A DNA stretch of 64,000 bases from Myotis daubentonii. Its lineage: Eukaryota; Chordata; Mammalia; Chiroptera; Vespertilionidae. Below the pieces are notes generated by a model, which was not told where the DNA came from, did no database searches, and was given only the letters and a program-made list of their open reading frames with translations. The position numbers and the translations under genes are program-made. This document shows positions 10,765 to 22,339 of this stretch, one piece after another (positions within the stretch are counted from its first letter, which is position 1; every line of letters starts with the position of its first letter). The stretch lies in contig NC_081841.1 in assembly GCF_963259705.1 (NCBI RefSeq), forward strand, positions 28,323,244-28,387,243, in the 5' to 3' direction.

Positions 10765-13190
10765 TAAATTGTAATAATATATATATTTCATAAACATGAT
10801 GGAAAATACATTTTTTAAAACTGACTGACCATCTACTATTGGTTATTATAATATAATTTAGCAAGCACTGAAGGTTTTTTTGATTAGGCAGCAATAATCT
10901 AAGATTTCTGTTACTATTGTTTCAAAAGAAAATGCATGCTATCTAAAAGTGTATGACTTCAAATCAAAACAACATGGCTTAATCAATACAATAATAGGCT
11001 AGCATCTGAATCATTCAAGCAATATGGTTTCCAGGTTTATTGATGTATTATAAAGGCCAATGTCAATTGAGCATTTTTGCTTTGGATGCTATAGATATGG
11101 TAGTGTATCTCTTCAGATGTTAGAATTTAACTGTAAAGAAAATAAATGGATAAGCCTTTACTCAAAGGACTTGTTTCTTCACATTCTAGGGAACTGTTTA
11201 CTTTCTCTTCTGCATTGGTTTAGAAAGCTAGTATGTTGTTAATTCAGTCTCTATTAGATGCCTCTTGACTCAGGAGATTAGCAATGTTAGCAGGAACATC
11301 TGTTGATCTTTTGAAAGGCAGCCAATGAAGTTGGCGTTTCCTTGGCCAGACAAGTCATGGGATCATAGTCCAATCCTGAGCTAAGTGTAAGGACAACAAG
11401 ATTAGTTCTGACATCTAGAAAAAGAATGGAATACATGGGAAAATGCTAGACTCAGAAAAATTAATATTCTCTTATTTTTTTCCACAGTTAAAATGAATGG
11501 AAAGTTAGCTAGAAATGGAAAGTTGTAAAACTCTTATATATGCACAGTTAAAATAAAGGGTTGAATGATTCATAGAAAGTGTGGATTATATAATACCTTG
11601 CTATGAAAAAAGAACACTAATTGGTCTGGTACTGCTCAAATAGATGGTTCATTAACAATAGAATTATTAATAAACATTTAATGTTAAAATGCTTAAAATC
11701 ATTTCTAGAAATAATGCATTTTTCACTAATGCAGACTACCTTTGAATATTATAGACTATGTCTTTGTAAAATTTCAGGTTTCAATTCTTTCAGATTTTTT
11801 AAACCTTTAGTCATTCAACCAGAAAGCTATCATGTCTTCAAAGATCTTCCATTAGATGATCTTCTACAGGTTCTTCAATTCCCTGCAATCTTTATTCCTA
11901 TTCTATTGATCTTTGGGGATATGAGTTCCCTTGGCCCAATCGCTATTTATCTCTGTGCATTTCATGTACACATTCATCCTTCTATCCCTGTCTTGCTCTC
12001 TGCCATTCTAACTACTATAATCTTACTACACGAGTCCCCCCGCGCCGCAACTAAGATGATTCTTAAGTGTCTTTGAACTATCATATATTTGTAAATCCAC
12101 TGATATTCTCCTCTATACATATAGCTTCTTTCTCAACTTTACTTGTGAACTTTCAAAAGGCAGGTATATATGCTATTCTTTTACCTCCCTCATCTGTAAA
12201 ATTAATTTGACTTTATCTTGATCCTAATAATATGTTACATTTTCTTTCAATATCTTTATTTTTAATTCTGACTTCTTACAAAAATAAAACACAATCAGCT
12301 TAGACAGATGCCTCATCCTTAAAACACTCTTTCCCTTAGCTTCTTAGTTGCTACACGGAAGACAAAGGATTCCTTTGTCAGCCCACTTTGTCTGCTCATT
12401 CTGTTACTTCATAGACAGCTTCTTTTCCACCAATTTTACTGACTCCTCCTTTTCCAGCCTTCAAAAACCAGGGTTCCTTGGGACTTTTTCTAGGTCTTCT
12501 TTTCTCACACATTCCTCTCAATTTAGATTATTTCTCTTCTCCTATAGCTTCTGTTATCTTCCCTATGGGTGTGGAGGTTTTAAAATATGTCTACCAATTT
12601 TTTAACAATTCAATACTGTCAAAATATTGGAATCCCATTAATATTATCTAAAATGGAAATACTTAATTTCTTTATATTCCCTAGCTACCACTTTCAGGAA
12701 CTACAAGCAGAGCTCTCTTCCAAAATCATGTTGTAATGTTACCGGACCTTGAATGCCAGGTTCTTGAGTCTCAACATCATAGAAATGAGCAATGAACTTA
12801 GTACAAGATCAAGCAGGTAGAGTTTACTGGGAAGAGCTTGGGCACAAGGGAGTCAACCAGAAAAGGGAAGTGGGGCTCCCTAAAGGGGTCTTAGAGATGG
12901 CCTATATAGCAGCCTTGGGGTCAGGGGTAACGCTTGGGAATGAGGAGGAGGTCAGCAGTCCCAGGATCGTCATCTGGTAGCATTTGATCCTGTGGTAGTC
13001 ACAAGATGTCACTCGGAGGGATTATAAAATAATACTTGAGAAAACATTCTACTTACCATTTAATTGACAAAACAACTATTTTGCAGAACATGATGTTAAG
13101 AAAGGATGTCATTGTTGTACATTCTTTCCTTTAAGGGTATGGTTAGGTTAACTTCAACTATGGAATTTTACTGAAAGCAAGGAATCATAG
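10765..13190. other. AT-rich intergenic DNA, nothing assigned
   Basis: No gene, RNA gene or confident repeat recognised. The 151-residue frame at 11621-12076 has biased, low-complexity composition and no recognisable motif. Weak LINE-like phrases occur around 12350-12560. Confidence 0.45.
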
Positions 13191-13229
13191 CCAGACCTCT
13201 AAGATGGAGTTCTTTCCATCAAGATGGAG

Positions 13230-13700
13230 TTCAGGGTCATATGGTCTCCTAATTATCAGGTGCTTACATCAGTTCTCTATTGCCTCATAACAAACCATAC
13301 CAAAACACAGTGGGGATTAAAGCAACAATCAATTAGCTTACTTAGAAATCTTCAATCTGGGAAGGACTTAGCTGGGTGGCTCCTCTCCGGGGTGGCCTGC
13401 CTGGGGGGTGGAGGATTTAGTTTCAATGTGGCTCACTCATGTGCCTGGCATGTTGGTTCTGGCTGTCAGCTGGGAGCTCAGCTGTGGCTGTGGCCTGGGG
13501 CCTCTGCTCCTCTTCACATGGGTCCCTCTGTGACCCTCTTGGACCTCTTCATAGCATAGTAGCATAGTTATCGTTCCAATAGTGAATGTCCCAAGGAAAC
13601 AAGGAGATGTGGATGACATTATGATCTCATTTGACGTGAAGCAGTTACAATGGCCTGCTCACATTCAAAATGAAGGGGCCTAGACTCCACCTTTTGGGTA
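13230..13700. mobile_element. Ancient eutherian interspersed repeat, family not assigned
   Basis: Phrases such as TCTATTGCCTCATAACAAAC, AAACACAGTGGGGATTAAAG, GGCTGTCAGCTGGGAGCTCA and GGCCTAGACTCCACCTTTTG recur in many mammalian genomes in this order. I recognise the type but not the family name. Degenerate, non-coding. Confidence 0.4.
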
Positions 13701-13722
13701 CTTGAAGAACATGTGCATAGAA

Positions 13723-13914
13723 CAGGGGTCCTCAAACTTTTTAAACAGGGGGCCAGTTCACTGTCCCTCAGACCGTTGGAGGGCTGGACTATAGTTTAAA
13801 AAAAAACTATGAACAAATTCCTATGCACACTGCACATATCTTATTTTGAAGTAAAAAAACAAATGTTTTCGGCAGGCTGCATATGGCCCGCGGGCTGTAG
13901 TTTGAGGACCCCTG
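13723..13914 (+). mobile_element. hAT MITE (OC1-like termini), copy 1
   Basis: 192 bp. Terminal inverted repeats CAGGGGTCCTCAAACT and AGTTTGAGGACCCCTG, with a near-perfect 8-bp target duplication (GCATAGAA 13715-13722, GCATAGAG 13915-13922), as expected for hAT. Internal text includes GGGCCAGTTCACTGTCCCTC and ATGGCCCGCGGGCTGTAG. No transposase. The termini resemble the OposCharlie/OC1-type hAT group; the exact family is not verified. Confidence 0.85.
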
Positions 13915-14099
13915 GCATAGAGGATACCATTGCAATTGTCTTTAAAATTCACAATCTGTTACAGGGACTAAAGTACCAAGTGATTATCTGTAGGTTAACT
14001 CTGGATCATCCACATAATCCAAATGCCAACCAGATGTCTCTCCAGTTCTAATCAGTGCAACTTGTCTCTCTTTCCTCAGATGCTTAAAGATAGGAGGAA

Positions 14100-14245
14100 A
14101 TTTCTTTTATACATATAATGTCAAATCATTATATATTATAATATCATATATTATGATATTAACATGTTCTATGTATAAGATATATAATATACACTATATA
14201 TGTATTATATACTTATATGTACTAGATACAATGTGCTACATATAA
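14100..14245. repeat. AT-rich low-complexity tract
   Basis: Imperfect ATAT/TATA-rich sequence dominated by ATATAAT and TATATTATA words, ending at the start of the HeliBat array. Confidence 0.6.
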
Positions 14246-14672
14246 TCCTATCTAATAAAGAGGGAATATGCAAATTGACCACCACTCCATCACAAAGATG
14301 GCGGTGCCCAGTCTCCTCAGCCCTGCCAGAGTCCCACAGCCCCTTCAGCCCAGCCGGGGGTGGGGGGAGGGCAGCAGGCACAGTGTGCGGCCAGACCCGC
14401 CCTCAGCCCCCCAGCCGACCAGGGCCAGCCCAAGATGCAGGCAAGCCTCGGATGGCAGCTGCCCAGACACCCAGGGCCACCTGAGGCTCAGGTAACCAGG
14501 GCCAGCAGAGGCTTGCGCTGCTGGCAGTGGCAGCAGCAGAGGTGTGATGGGGGCATCGCCTTCCCCTGATCCCTGGATCCCCGCCCCTAAGGGCTCCCGG
14601 ACTGTGAGAGGGGGAAGGCCGGGCTGAGGGACCCCCCTCCAGTGCATGAATGTTCATGCACCAGGCCTCTAG
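14246..14672 (+). mobile_element. HeliBat, first member of a head-to-tail pair
   Basis: The 5' end is TCCTATCTAATAAAGAGGG at 14246, preceded by A. The 3' end is hairpin GTGCATGAATGTTCATGCAC and CTAG at 14669-14672. The next HeliBat begins at the very next base (14673). The 5' part carries AAGATGGCGG (YY1-like) near 14296. GC-rich interior, overlapping spurious frames on both strands, no supported gene. Confidence 0.9.
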
Positions 14673-14968
14673 TCCTATATAATAAAAGGCTAATATGCAA
14701 ATTGACCAAACTGCCACTATGACATGCACTGACCACCAGAGGGCAGACGCTCAAAGCAGGAGCTACCCTCTGGTGGTTAGTGAACTCTCACAGGGGGAGC
14801 ACCGCTCAGCCAGAAGCCGGGCTCACGGCTGGCGAGTGCAGAGGCAGTGGTGGGAGCCTCTCCCACCTCCACAGCAGTCAGACATCCCACGAGGGCTCCC
14901 GGATTGCAGGCCAGGCTGAGCCCCCTCCCCCCCCCCAAGTGCACGGATTTCATGCACCAGGCCTCTAG
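14673..14968 (+). mobile_element. HeliBat, second member of a head-to-tail pair
   Basis: Begins TCCTATATAATAAAAGGCTA immediately after CTAG of the first element and ends at CTAG 14965-14968, followed by T. The interior has CCACCAGAGGGCAG at 14733-14746 and its near complement at 14763-14776. The abutment with both termini intact is the structure expected from rolling-circle read-through or serial insertion. Confidence 0.9.
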
Positions 14969-16129
14969 TATGTATATATTAGACAATGATTATACATATA
15001 ATGTAATAATGAATACCATGTATAGAATTTCATGCATTACAATATCAAATTAGGTCCCATAGCAGTTTCTAGGTTAAATACTGATTGATAAATCTACACC
15101 CCTGTCAGTGTCATCTTTTCCCCCCAGTTTTTGAAGGCCAAAGGAAGTGAAATGAGCAAACTAAAACTTCCCCACACATGTTTAAAGAATAAGTCTTACC
15201 AAAGTGAGACCGTCAAATAGATAATGTTATTCAGTTTATGCTTCTCCATTTATTTCTGCTAGAACATAAATTTTAAAAGGTTGAAAAAAGTTACGGTCAG
15301 CACTGAAGTAAACTTAAACCAGAGAACCTCAATATTAATACTCAATGTCTCATTTTCAAAATTTCATATAGTCTTATCTCTGACTCAGCATCATTGCCTG
15401 AAATATAGCAGAATGTAACTCTTAGGATCATCTCTCATTTATCACAGGCAGAAAATAACAAATAAATCAACATGTGACATTCTTACATCTCCAGGGTCAC
15501 AAATATATTACTGTTTCATAAAAGGCAAAAGAAAAGAAAGAGATGATATGTGCCAGTGTCATTTCCTTCCAAATACAAATTATACAAACTATCATCTTGT
15601 TTTCCCAGGAAAGCATTGGCCAGAGCCTGAAGCTCACACATTAGGTTTTCAGGAAGAATCCCAATTCTCTCGGCCAGCACTATACCCAGGTTTAAACCTT
15701 TTGGCGGCTTTATGGGTTTACAGGGAAAGAATTTAAACGGTGATTCACTTTCTCTTTTCTATATGTATGCATTTACTTTATGGTATCAATTTCGGGTGAA
15801 ATCAATAAAAAAAAAATTCTCTTTAGAAAACAGCAAACCGCCTATTGGTTTCTTTTTCTTTCATAAAAAATAAAGTACAATATCAAAAAAGAAAGAAAAC
15901 AAACCAAGATACATGTGATGCACTTTATTTTAATACCTTGTGCATTCTTGAGTGTGAGGAGTTACGACATTTCCCTCATAGTTTTAAATATTTTTATTAT
16001 GTGCATATACTTTGAAAGGTTGCTATGAATCAGAATTATGTGGTGAGAGGTGTTTAGATAATACACAGCATCAAAACGAATGTTACAGAGAGAAAAACAT
16101 AGCTAACCAACTGATTATCTTATTTAGGA
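14969..16129. other. Unassigned intergenic DNA
   Basis: AT-rich, no gene or recognisable repeat seen. The 62-residue frame at 15548-15736 is unsupported. Confidence 0.45.
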
Positions 16130-16290
16130 ACATAGTAACATAAGAATGAGTTCTATACTTAGTTCAAATTCCAGTTCACATATTTATTGTAACATGAGAA
16201 TGATTAATAGCAGCTGCCTTTTAGGGATAGCAGGCTTAAATGAAAGAATTCCTGTAAATCCATTAGCATAGTGGCTGACACACAGGCACG
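16130..16290 (+). mobile_element. MIR-like SINE relic
   Basis: Phrases like TTCAAATTCCAGTTCACATA, GAGAATGATTAATAGCAGCT, GGCTTAAATGAAAGAATTCC and AGCATAGTGGCTGACACACA match the order of the MIR core and 3' part. Strongly diverged. Confidence 0.5.
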
Positions 16291-16589
16291 ATGACTATGA
16301 GCCATTATTATTATTGCCAAGTTCAGCTGTCTCTTCACCTGTGAAGCTTGTCTTTCAAATCTTCCCAATGAGAATTGTCTCTCACTTCCTGTACTACCTT
16401 GGCATTTTGTTGACCTCTTTCTTCTAGCACTTCTATTGTGAATTCTGGTCATTAATAGCTATGTCTGTCTTCCACATTAGATACTAGTCCATTAGCTAGA
16501 ACCATGTCTTCTTCATATTTTTCTCTTAGTGCACCTTTCCCAATACCTACTACCAGGTGTGGCCACACTGGACTTTAAATGAACGTTTA

Positions 16590-16910
16590 TTAAGATGACA
16601 GTTTCTTTCTCATCCTTCAGGCTTCATGTCAAATGTTACCTCTCTGTTGACTCATTCTGAAGAAGCCTCGCCATCCTCCTCAGACCCCACCAAAGAAACT
16701 CAATTACATCACCCTGTTTATTTCGTCCACAGTCCTTATCATTTTGAGATATCATTCAACATATGTACTTGTTTATTGTTTGTCTCTCCTGGCAGAATGT
16801 AAGCACCATGATAGTGGAGCCCTTGTTTATCACTGAATCCTTAGCCCCCGGACAGTAAGCATCAGTGTAAGGACTCAGGGAGTATTCCTTAAATGAATTG
16901 TGACATGTCC
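16590..16910 (+). mobile_element. L2 3' end relic
   Basis: Contains TCATGTCAAATGTTACCTCT, ATTACATCACCCTGTTTATT, AGAATGTAAGCACCATGATA and ATCACTGAATCCTTAGCCCC in the order of the LINE2 3' region (commonly AATGTAAGCTCCATGAG...). No intact frame. Confidence 0.7.
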
Positions 16911-18190
16911 GAGGGCCCAGAAATGACTGACAGTAGCAGGGATGTGTCCTAGTTTTCCGGTTTAACGAACAAGTAAAGTTGGTGATGACATCTGAATATT
17001 TAAAAGGGTGATATTCAGGAACAACCGTGAATAATGTGTCCTTCCTGACTCACTTCCTTTGCCTCTGCCACCCCCAGCTACCTCTGCTCACAGAGAGCGC
17101 CACCTGCAGGTTTAAGCCCAAATAAATTCCCAAAGCAGAGAGCTTGAAGCAGCTCTGGAACCAGTTAACGGCCACGTGTCCAAAACGGAAACCATCCCAA
17201 CACGCCACGATATTTTGAATGTAATTTTAAAAAATCAATTTGTAATGAATATTATAATAAAAATATATCTGTTACTCACAATCCGGGTGTTCTTGAATAT
17301 TTTCAGTTGAAAATTCTCACGAAAAATGATTTTAAAGTTGATCTATAGACGCTTATGGCAGACAATTAAGACAGAATTAGTAGGACTCGGGCATGCCTGT
17401 GTGGTTTAGGCAAAGTTTGCTTTACATGAAAGGGTCTGCCGAGTAATACCAGGCAACCCTGTCTCTTAGCGTAGGTGATGAAAGACTTCCTGACTCGCTC
17501 GGAAACAGCTAGGACATTGCGCCATTTGAATGAGGCCACCCACGTTTTGAATTACCTTGATTACATGTAATAGGTGGAGATGGTCTTCCACGTGGCTCAT
17601 TTCCAAATTTGCATAAGGGTCTGGTGAATGAAAAGTGATCCAAAAGATCCGGTGGGATCCGTGGTAGAAACAGTGTTGAAGCCTGATAGTGATTACAGAA
17701 CAAGGGTGTCTGGTCCTTTTTCTGAAGATTACAGGAGCCTTTTCCAGGTATATGGAGTGTGCATATACATTGGGGCTTGGAGAGGAAATACATGCTATTT
17801 GGCAGAAATCTATGACGTGGGTGTTAAAGAAATTAAGTGGCCTATGTCACAGTATAAAATTATCAACTCAGCTTTTCATTAACTAATAGTTTATTACTTG
17901 GACCAAAAATCTTGACTCTTGAGATACCAGGTTGGTGGGCATGCGGGGGTGCTGGGGAGAGTGGCAACCTGGGAAGGGCATGGAAACTCCACAGCCCTTC
18001 CCACATACCTTACCTATACATCTTTCCATCTGGCTGTTCCTGAGTTATATTCTTTTATAGTAAACCTGTAATCTAAAACACAGGAGACACAGAGAGAACA
18101 GCACATAAATACAGGCAGAGGTTAGAGTGATGCATTTGCAGCTAAGGAACGCCAAGGATTGCTGACAACACCAGCAGCTAAGACAAAGAC
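16911..18190. other. Intergenic DNA with one candidate CTCF site
   Basis: No gene seen. A single-copy-looking candidate CTCF motif is at 17097-17110. Overlapping frames of 65-94 residues around 17509-17886 on both strands show no family resemblance. Confidence 0.45.
17097..17110 (-). promoter_or_regulatory. Candidate CTCF-binding motif
   Basis: The complement reads CCTGCAGGTGGCGC, one mismatch to the core consensus CCASYAGRKGGCRS. It lies outside any recent repeat I can recognise. Motif match only; occupancy unknown. Confidence 0.4.
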
Positions 18191-18198
18191 AAAAAACA

Positions 18199-18440
18199 CC
18201 CGGCTGGCGTAGCTCAGTGGCTGAGCATGGACCCATGAACCAGGAGCTCACCAGGTTCAATTTCTGGTCAGGGAACAAGCCTGGGTTTCGGGCTCCATCC
18301 CTAGTAGAGGGCTTGCAGGAGGCAGCTGGTCGATGTCTCTCTCTCATAGGTATTTCTATCTCTCTATCCCTCTTCCGTCCTCTCTCTCTAAAGAGATCCA
18401 AAAAAAACCCAAACATTATGAAAAAAATAAAAACACTGAT
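18199..18440 (+). mobile_element. VES SINE
   Basis: tRNA-like head (GGCGTAGCTCAGTGG A-box; GGTTCAATTTC degenerate B-box), GCAGGAGGCAGCTGGTCGAT core, CT-rich region and A-rich tail. A short duplication AAAACAC-like flanks it. Moderately diverged. Confidence 0.85.
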
Positions 18441-18544
18441 ACCTAGTTCATCCCAAACCAATTATACCACTTTCCAGCAGTAGGACTCAGGTATCAATTT
18501 GTTAAAAAAAAAAAAAAGACAAAAAAAAATTATTCTCTAAAAAC

Positions 18545-18690
18545 TTCAGAAAACTTCAGAGAGAGCTTGGCCCTTGCCAACATCTTGATTTGGGACTTTT
18601 AGCCCCCGGAACTGTGAGAGAATGCATTTCTGTTGTTTAAAGCCACCCAGTTCCTGGTACCTTGTTAAGGCAGCCCAAAGAAACCAGTGC
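18545..18690 (+). mobile_element. MLT1-like LTR 3' fragment
   Basis: CCAACATCTTGATTTGGGAC, GAACTGTGAGAGAATGCATT, TGTTGTTTAAAGCCACCCAG and TTGTTAAGGCAGCCCAAAGA are in the order of the 3' half of MaLR/MLT1 LTRs. Confidence 0.65.
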
Positions 18691-18816
18691 AGGTTCCTTC
18701 ACCTGCTGCCATGCCTACTTGTGGATCAACAAAATAATAATGAAACCTTCCTCTGAGCAAAGCATTCACTTCATAGGGAAAGAAGCACAAAAGTGGCTTC
18801 GTTAAATCAGAGGATT

Positions 18817-19270
18817 TCTTTTTCTTTTTTTTAAATTTTGTTTTCGCCAAAACCGGTTTGGCTCAGTGGATAGAGCGTCGGCCTGCGGACTGAAGGGTCC
18901 CAGGTTCGATTCCGGTCAGGGGCATGTACCTGGGTTGCGGGCACATCCCCAATAGGAGATGTGCAGGAGGCAGCTGATCGATGTTTCTCTCTCATCGATG
19001 TTTCTCACTCTCTATCTCTCTCCCTTCCTCTCTGTAAAAAACCAATAAGATATATTAAAAAAAAAATTTGTTTTATTGCTTAAAGTATTACAAAGAGTAT
19101 TACATATATCTCCTTTTTTTTTTTCTCCCCTTGACCTTCCCCTGGCCTCCCCTACCCTCCAGTGTCTTGTGTCCATTGGTTATGCTTATATGCATGCATA
19201 CAAGTCCTTCGGTTGATCTCTTACCTCTCCTCCCCCATCCCTCCCGGCCTTCCCCCTGTAGTTTGACAGT
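18817..19270 (-). mobile_element. L1 3' end, split by a VES SINE
   Basis: On the minus strand this reads as an L1 3' UTR ending in AATAAAA and an A-rich tail. The plus strand shows TTTTATTGCTTAAAGTATTA and CTTGACCTTCCCCTGG. The poly(A) side (18817-18845) is separated from the body (19065-19270) by the VES at 18846-19064. Only the 3' terminus of the LINE is present. Confidence 0.65.
18846..19064 (+). mobile_element. VES SINE inserted in an L1 tail
   Basis: Near-consensus VES: head GGTTTGGCTCAGTGGATAG (A-box), GGTTCGATTCC (B-box), GCAGGAGGCAGCTGATCGAT core, ATCAATAAGATATATT-like end and A-tail. Flanked by the duplicated L1 tail sequence (AAATTTTGTTTT before, AAATTTGTTTTATT after). Young. Confidence 0.92.
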
Positions 19271-19869
19271 CTGTTTGATGCTGCTCTCAGAAGAGTTTTT
19301 TATTTTTTATTTTTGTAGTGGCTCGGTTGTCTCTTATTGGAGAATGATTGAATGCATTTTCAGTTGTGATGGCTTTGTGTGATAAGATTCAAGAAGAATG
19401 CTTCAAGGCATGATCTCTTCTGTGAAATTTGTAGAAATAAGTGTGTAAAGAAAGGCTTCCAGTTTCGCTATAATGCTGGATATAAAATAAAAGTACTTGA
19501 TTTATTTTCTTTCAAGAGAGAATTGGATGAGTAAGGATTTTACATTCTATTGTTTTTTCTAACTAAAACTAGATCCCTATGTTCTCAATTGCATTCCATT
19601 GGAATGACAAAGTTTTTATGTAGGGCAAATAATTGATAAAACAGATGCCAAAGAAACGTAAAGCTATAAGTAAGTAGGTTTTGGAAAACTAAAAACCAAC
19701 CTCAGGGTAGCTGCAGGAACAAACACTAGTCACAGCAGAATGGGAGCTGTATTTCACACAACGTAATGATGGCATTTAATAAATGTGTTTTCATTTAAAA
19801 AATAAACCAAACGTGACTCTCTCACAGCCTCCAGCCAATCTGTCAGCATATTTCATCAGCTTTTCCTTC
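19271..19869. other. Unassigned intergenic DNA
   Basis: No gene or confident repeat recognised. Confidence 0.45.
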
Positions 19870-20545
19870 AAAACATATCTAGAATCTGGTCCCCTCCATT
19901 GCTACCTCTCTAGTATGAGTTTCTATTCTCTGTCCTGGGGGTTGTCCTCGGGGATATGCCCCGAGCTGTGTCCAGTTGGCCTTTATCTCACTCTATGTTA
20001 ATAGCCCAAATCCTTACAATGTCCACAGACCTACATGCCTTCCCCAGCAGCCCCTCCACGAACTCTCTCACTGCATTTCCTACCAATCTCCAACATGTTC
20101 TCACCTCTCAAGCTTTGGCGGCCTCCTTGCGTTTCCCTTCCCATGAAATGTTCATGCAGGCATCCACATGGCTTACTCCGTTATTTCCTTCAAGACTTTG
20201 CTAAGATGTGACTTTATCAATGGCACTCCCTATATTCCATCATTCCCCTCCCCCCACAGAGCTCATCACCATGTTCTATACCATGTATAGGACTTGATTA
20301 TTTGTCTATTCTCTACCTGTTCCCACTACAGTGGAAGCCCCATGAAAGCAGAATGCTTATATGTTTTGTTTATTGCTCTGTGCCTAACCTTTAAGACACT
20401 GCCTGGAACACAGTAGCACTACATAAATTATTTTTTGATACATTATAATTATACCTTCTTTGGTCTCATTCACTAGACTCTGTATAAAAATTGTGTCTTG
20501 TTAATCTATCACAGTCCTCCACAAATGTTCTTTGAATGAATGAAT
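19870..20545 (+). mobile_element. L2 3' end relic
   Basis: Contains AGAGCTCATCACCATGTTCT, AGTGGAAGCCCCATGAAAGC, GCTCTGTGCCTAACCTTTAA, CTGCCTGGAACACAGTAG and a terminal GAATGAATGAATG (about 20534), the hallmark order and end of LINE2. Degenerate frames only. Confidence 0.7.
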
Positions 20546-22339
20546 GTGAAAAGCTTTGAAAAATTATATATAATTCCACTTATTTTAAAATTCACTTTAT
20601 ACTCACACCAAATAGCAATTAATAAGCACAGATGGCGCTATTTTTGAGGAGGTGAAAAGCAATCAATTTCATTTGAATATTTATTTTAAAATTCAAATTA
20701 TGCTCTAAAATGTACTAAAGAACTGAGGCAGACATTTTGAATTCTGCAGACATCCAAGACCTACTTATTAGTTTGATACAAAACTTAGGTTCCCTGTTCT
20801 CTTATTTTGATTACTTTTGCCCATTTCTATACCCAGAGTATAAAGAGAAACATTCATCCTCAGGGAATGGCATCGCGAGCAGAAGCGATGAGGGCTGCAC
20901 TCTAAGAGGATTAAGCACACAAAGCAGATAATTAACTTGCTGAGGCCCCACAGAAAACTGGAGAGTAGCAAGCACAGCATTTGGAGTTTCTGTTATCCTA
21001 GGGAAGATTGATGCAGCAATGGCCATGGTTTACGCCTCGGGGTTCGTTTGTAGCCCTAAGTGTTAACATACATAAGAAAAATATTTAACCTAAACATCGT
21101 GTAAAGAAATTAAATGTTAATTCACGAAAGTGGTTTGTTTTTAAATATAGGTTGGCATCTAGTTTAAGACCAAAACATACTATATGTTTTGCTAATATCT
21201 TTGGAATCACTACCACTGGCACTAGAACTCCAAATAATAAAATTTTACCAGGGAAAATGATGAAAATGCAGAAATACTAGATTTCTCCAAGTACAAACCT
21301 GTATAATTGGTTTTATAGCCACTTGCACGATACTTGCCTTGAGTGGAGAAATTATGTGTGATTTTAAGTTTTCTTCTTTGAGCTTTTAGACTCTTTAAAT
21401 TTTTTTTTTATAAAGAACATAAATTTTAATCAGAAAAATCATGAAAAATTACAATGTGCTAATATTTTTTTTCTGATATGTAGTAATCCTCCTTGAATAT
21501 AATATTCAGTCCTTAAATTTAGACATTAGAAATGTGCCTCACGTGTCCGAGAGCAAAAGGCCCAGTTGATCTGGCAGAAAAACGGCTCTGAGCCTACCAA
21601 ATTTGACTCATTCCCTGGGAACTGTTTATTGTAAATTGAAAGTGTACTGCCAGGGGAATAAGTCATCATCTAACTGAAGGGAAACAGAGAGGAATCATTT
21701 TTGACAAGCAATCTGACTTTGAAAAGAAAGGAATAGAGAAAGAGAAAAGTAGGAAGGATTTCAGATTTCTTTGATACACTATATGCAAACAGAGGCGATA
21801 CATGGGCTACAGTAATTTTTGAAATCTTTCCTAAATATCTATTATCTTCCAAAATCTTAGAAATACTTATTACTATCCCTGAATATATTATTTTGGACAA
21901 ATTTAAAATCATTCTTACACAGATATGTCATCAGGGTACCCCCCCCCCCCCACAGGAGTACCCTCTCTCCTCCCATTCTCTGATTTTGGGGAATTTGATC
22001 CCATTTGACCCGGTTCTTAGGTCTCTGCCAATGCAGGACTCGTATGCATGGGAGGGTGGCCATCTCCTCAGCCTTGAGTACACTAGCTAGGCTAAGTAAC
22101 TCCTGTGGTTATCATCTGCAAGCTTAAAAGGTCTAAATCAAATATAAAAGCAAAAGGAAGTTAAAGGCTGAAGGGAATTTCGGCCACCTTTTAAGTACTG
22201 AGGTAGGCCTAATTCAAATAGAATTGGACGGGATGGTACTGTTACTGGAAAGGGGGCCTGACGCTTGGCGGGTTTGCTGAGGGATGGCTGGTCGTGTACG
22301 GATTCTTGACTTTGTACAGGCAAACAATTTCACAACACG
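20546..22339. other. Unassigned AT-rich intergenic DNA
   Basis: No gene or confident repeat recognised, apart from a short poly-C tract at about 21938-21951. Confidence 0.45.

Noticed and set aside
18846..18920. tRNA-gene-like sequence with A and B boxes
   Set aside because: It is the head of a VES SINE and lacks a full cloverleaf; the same applies to all other VES heads here.
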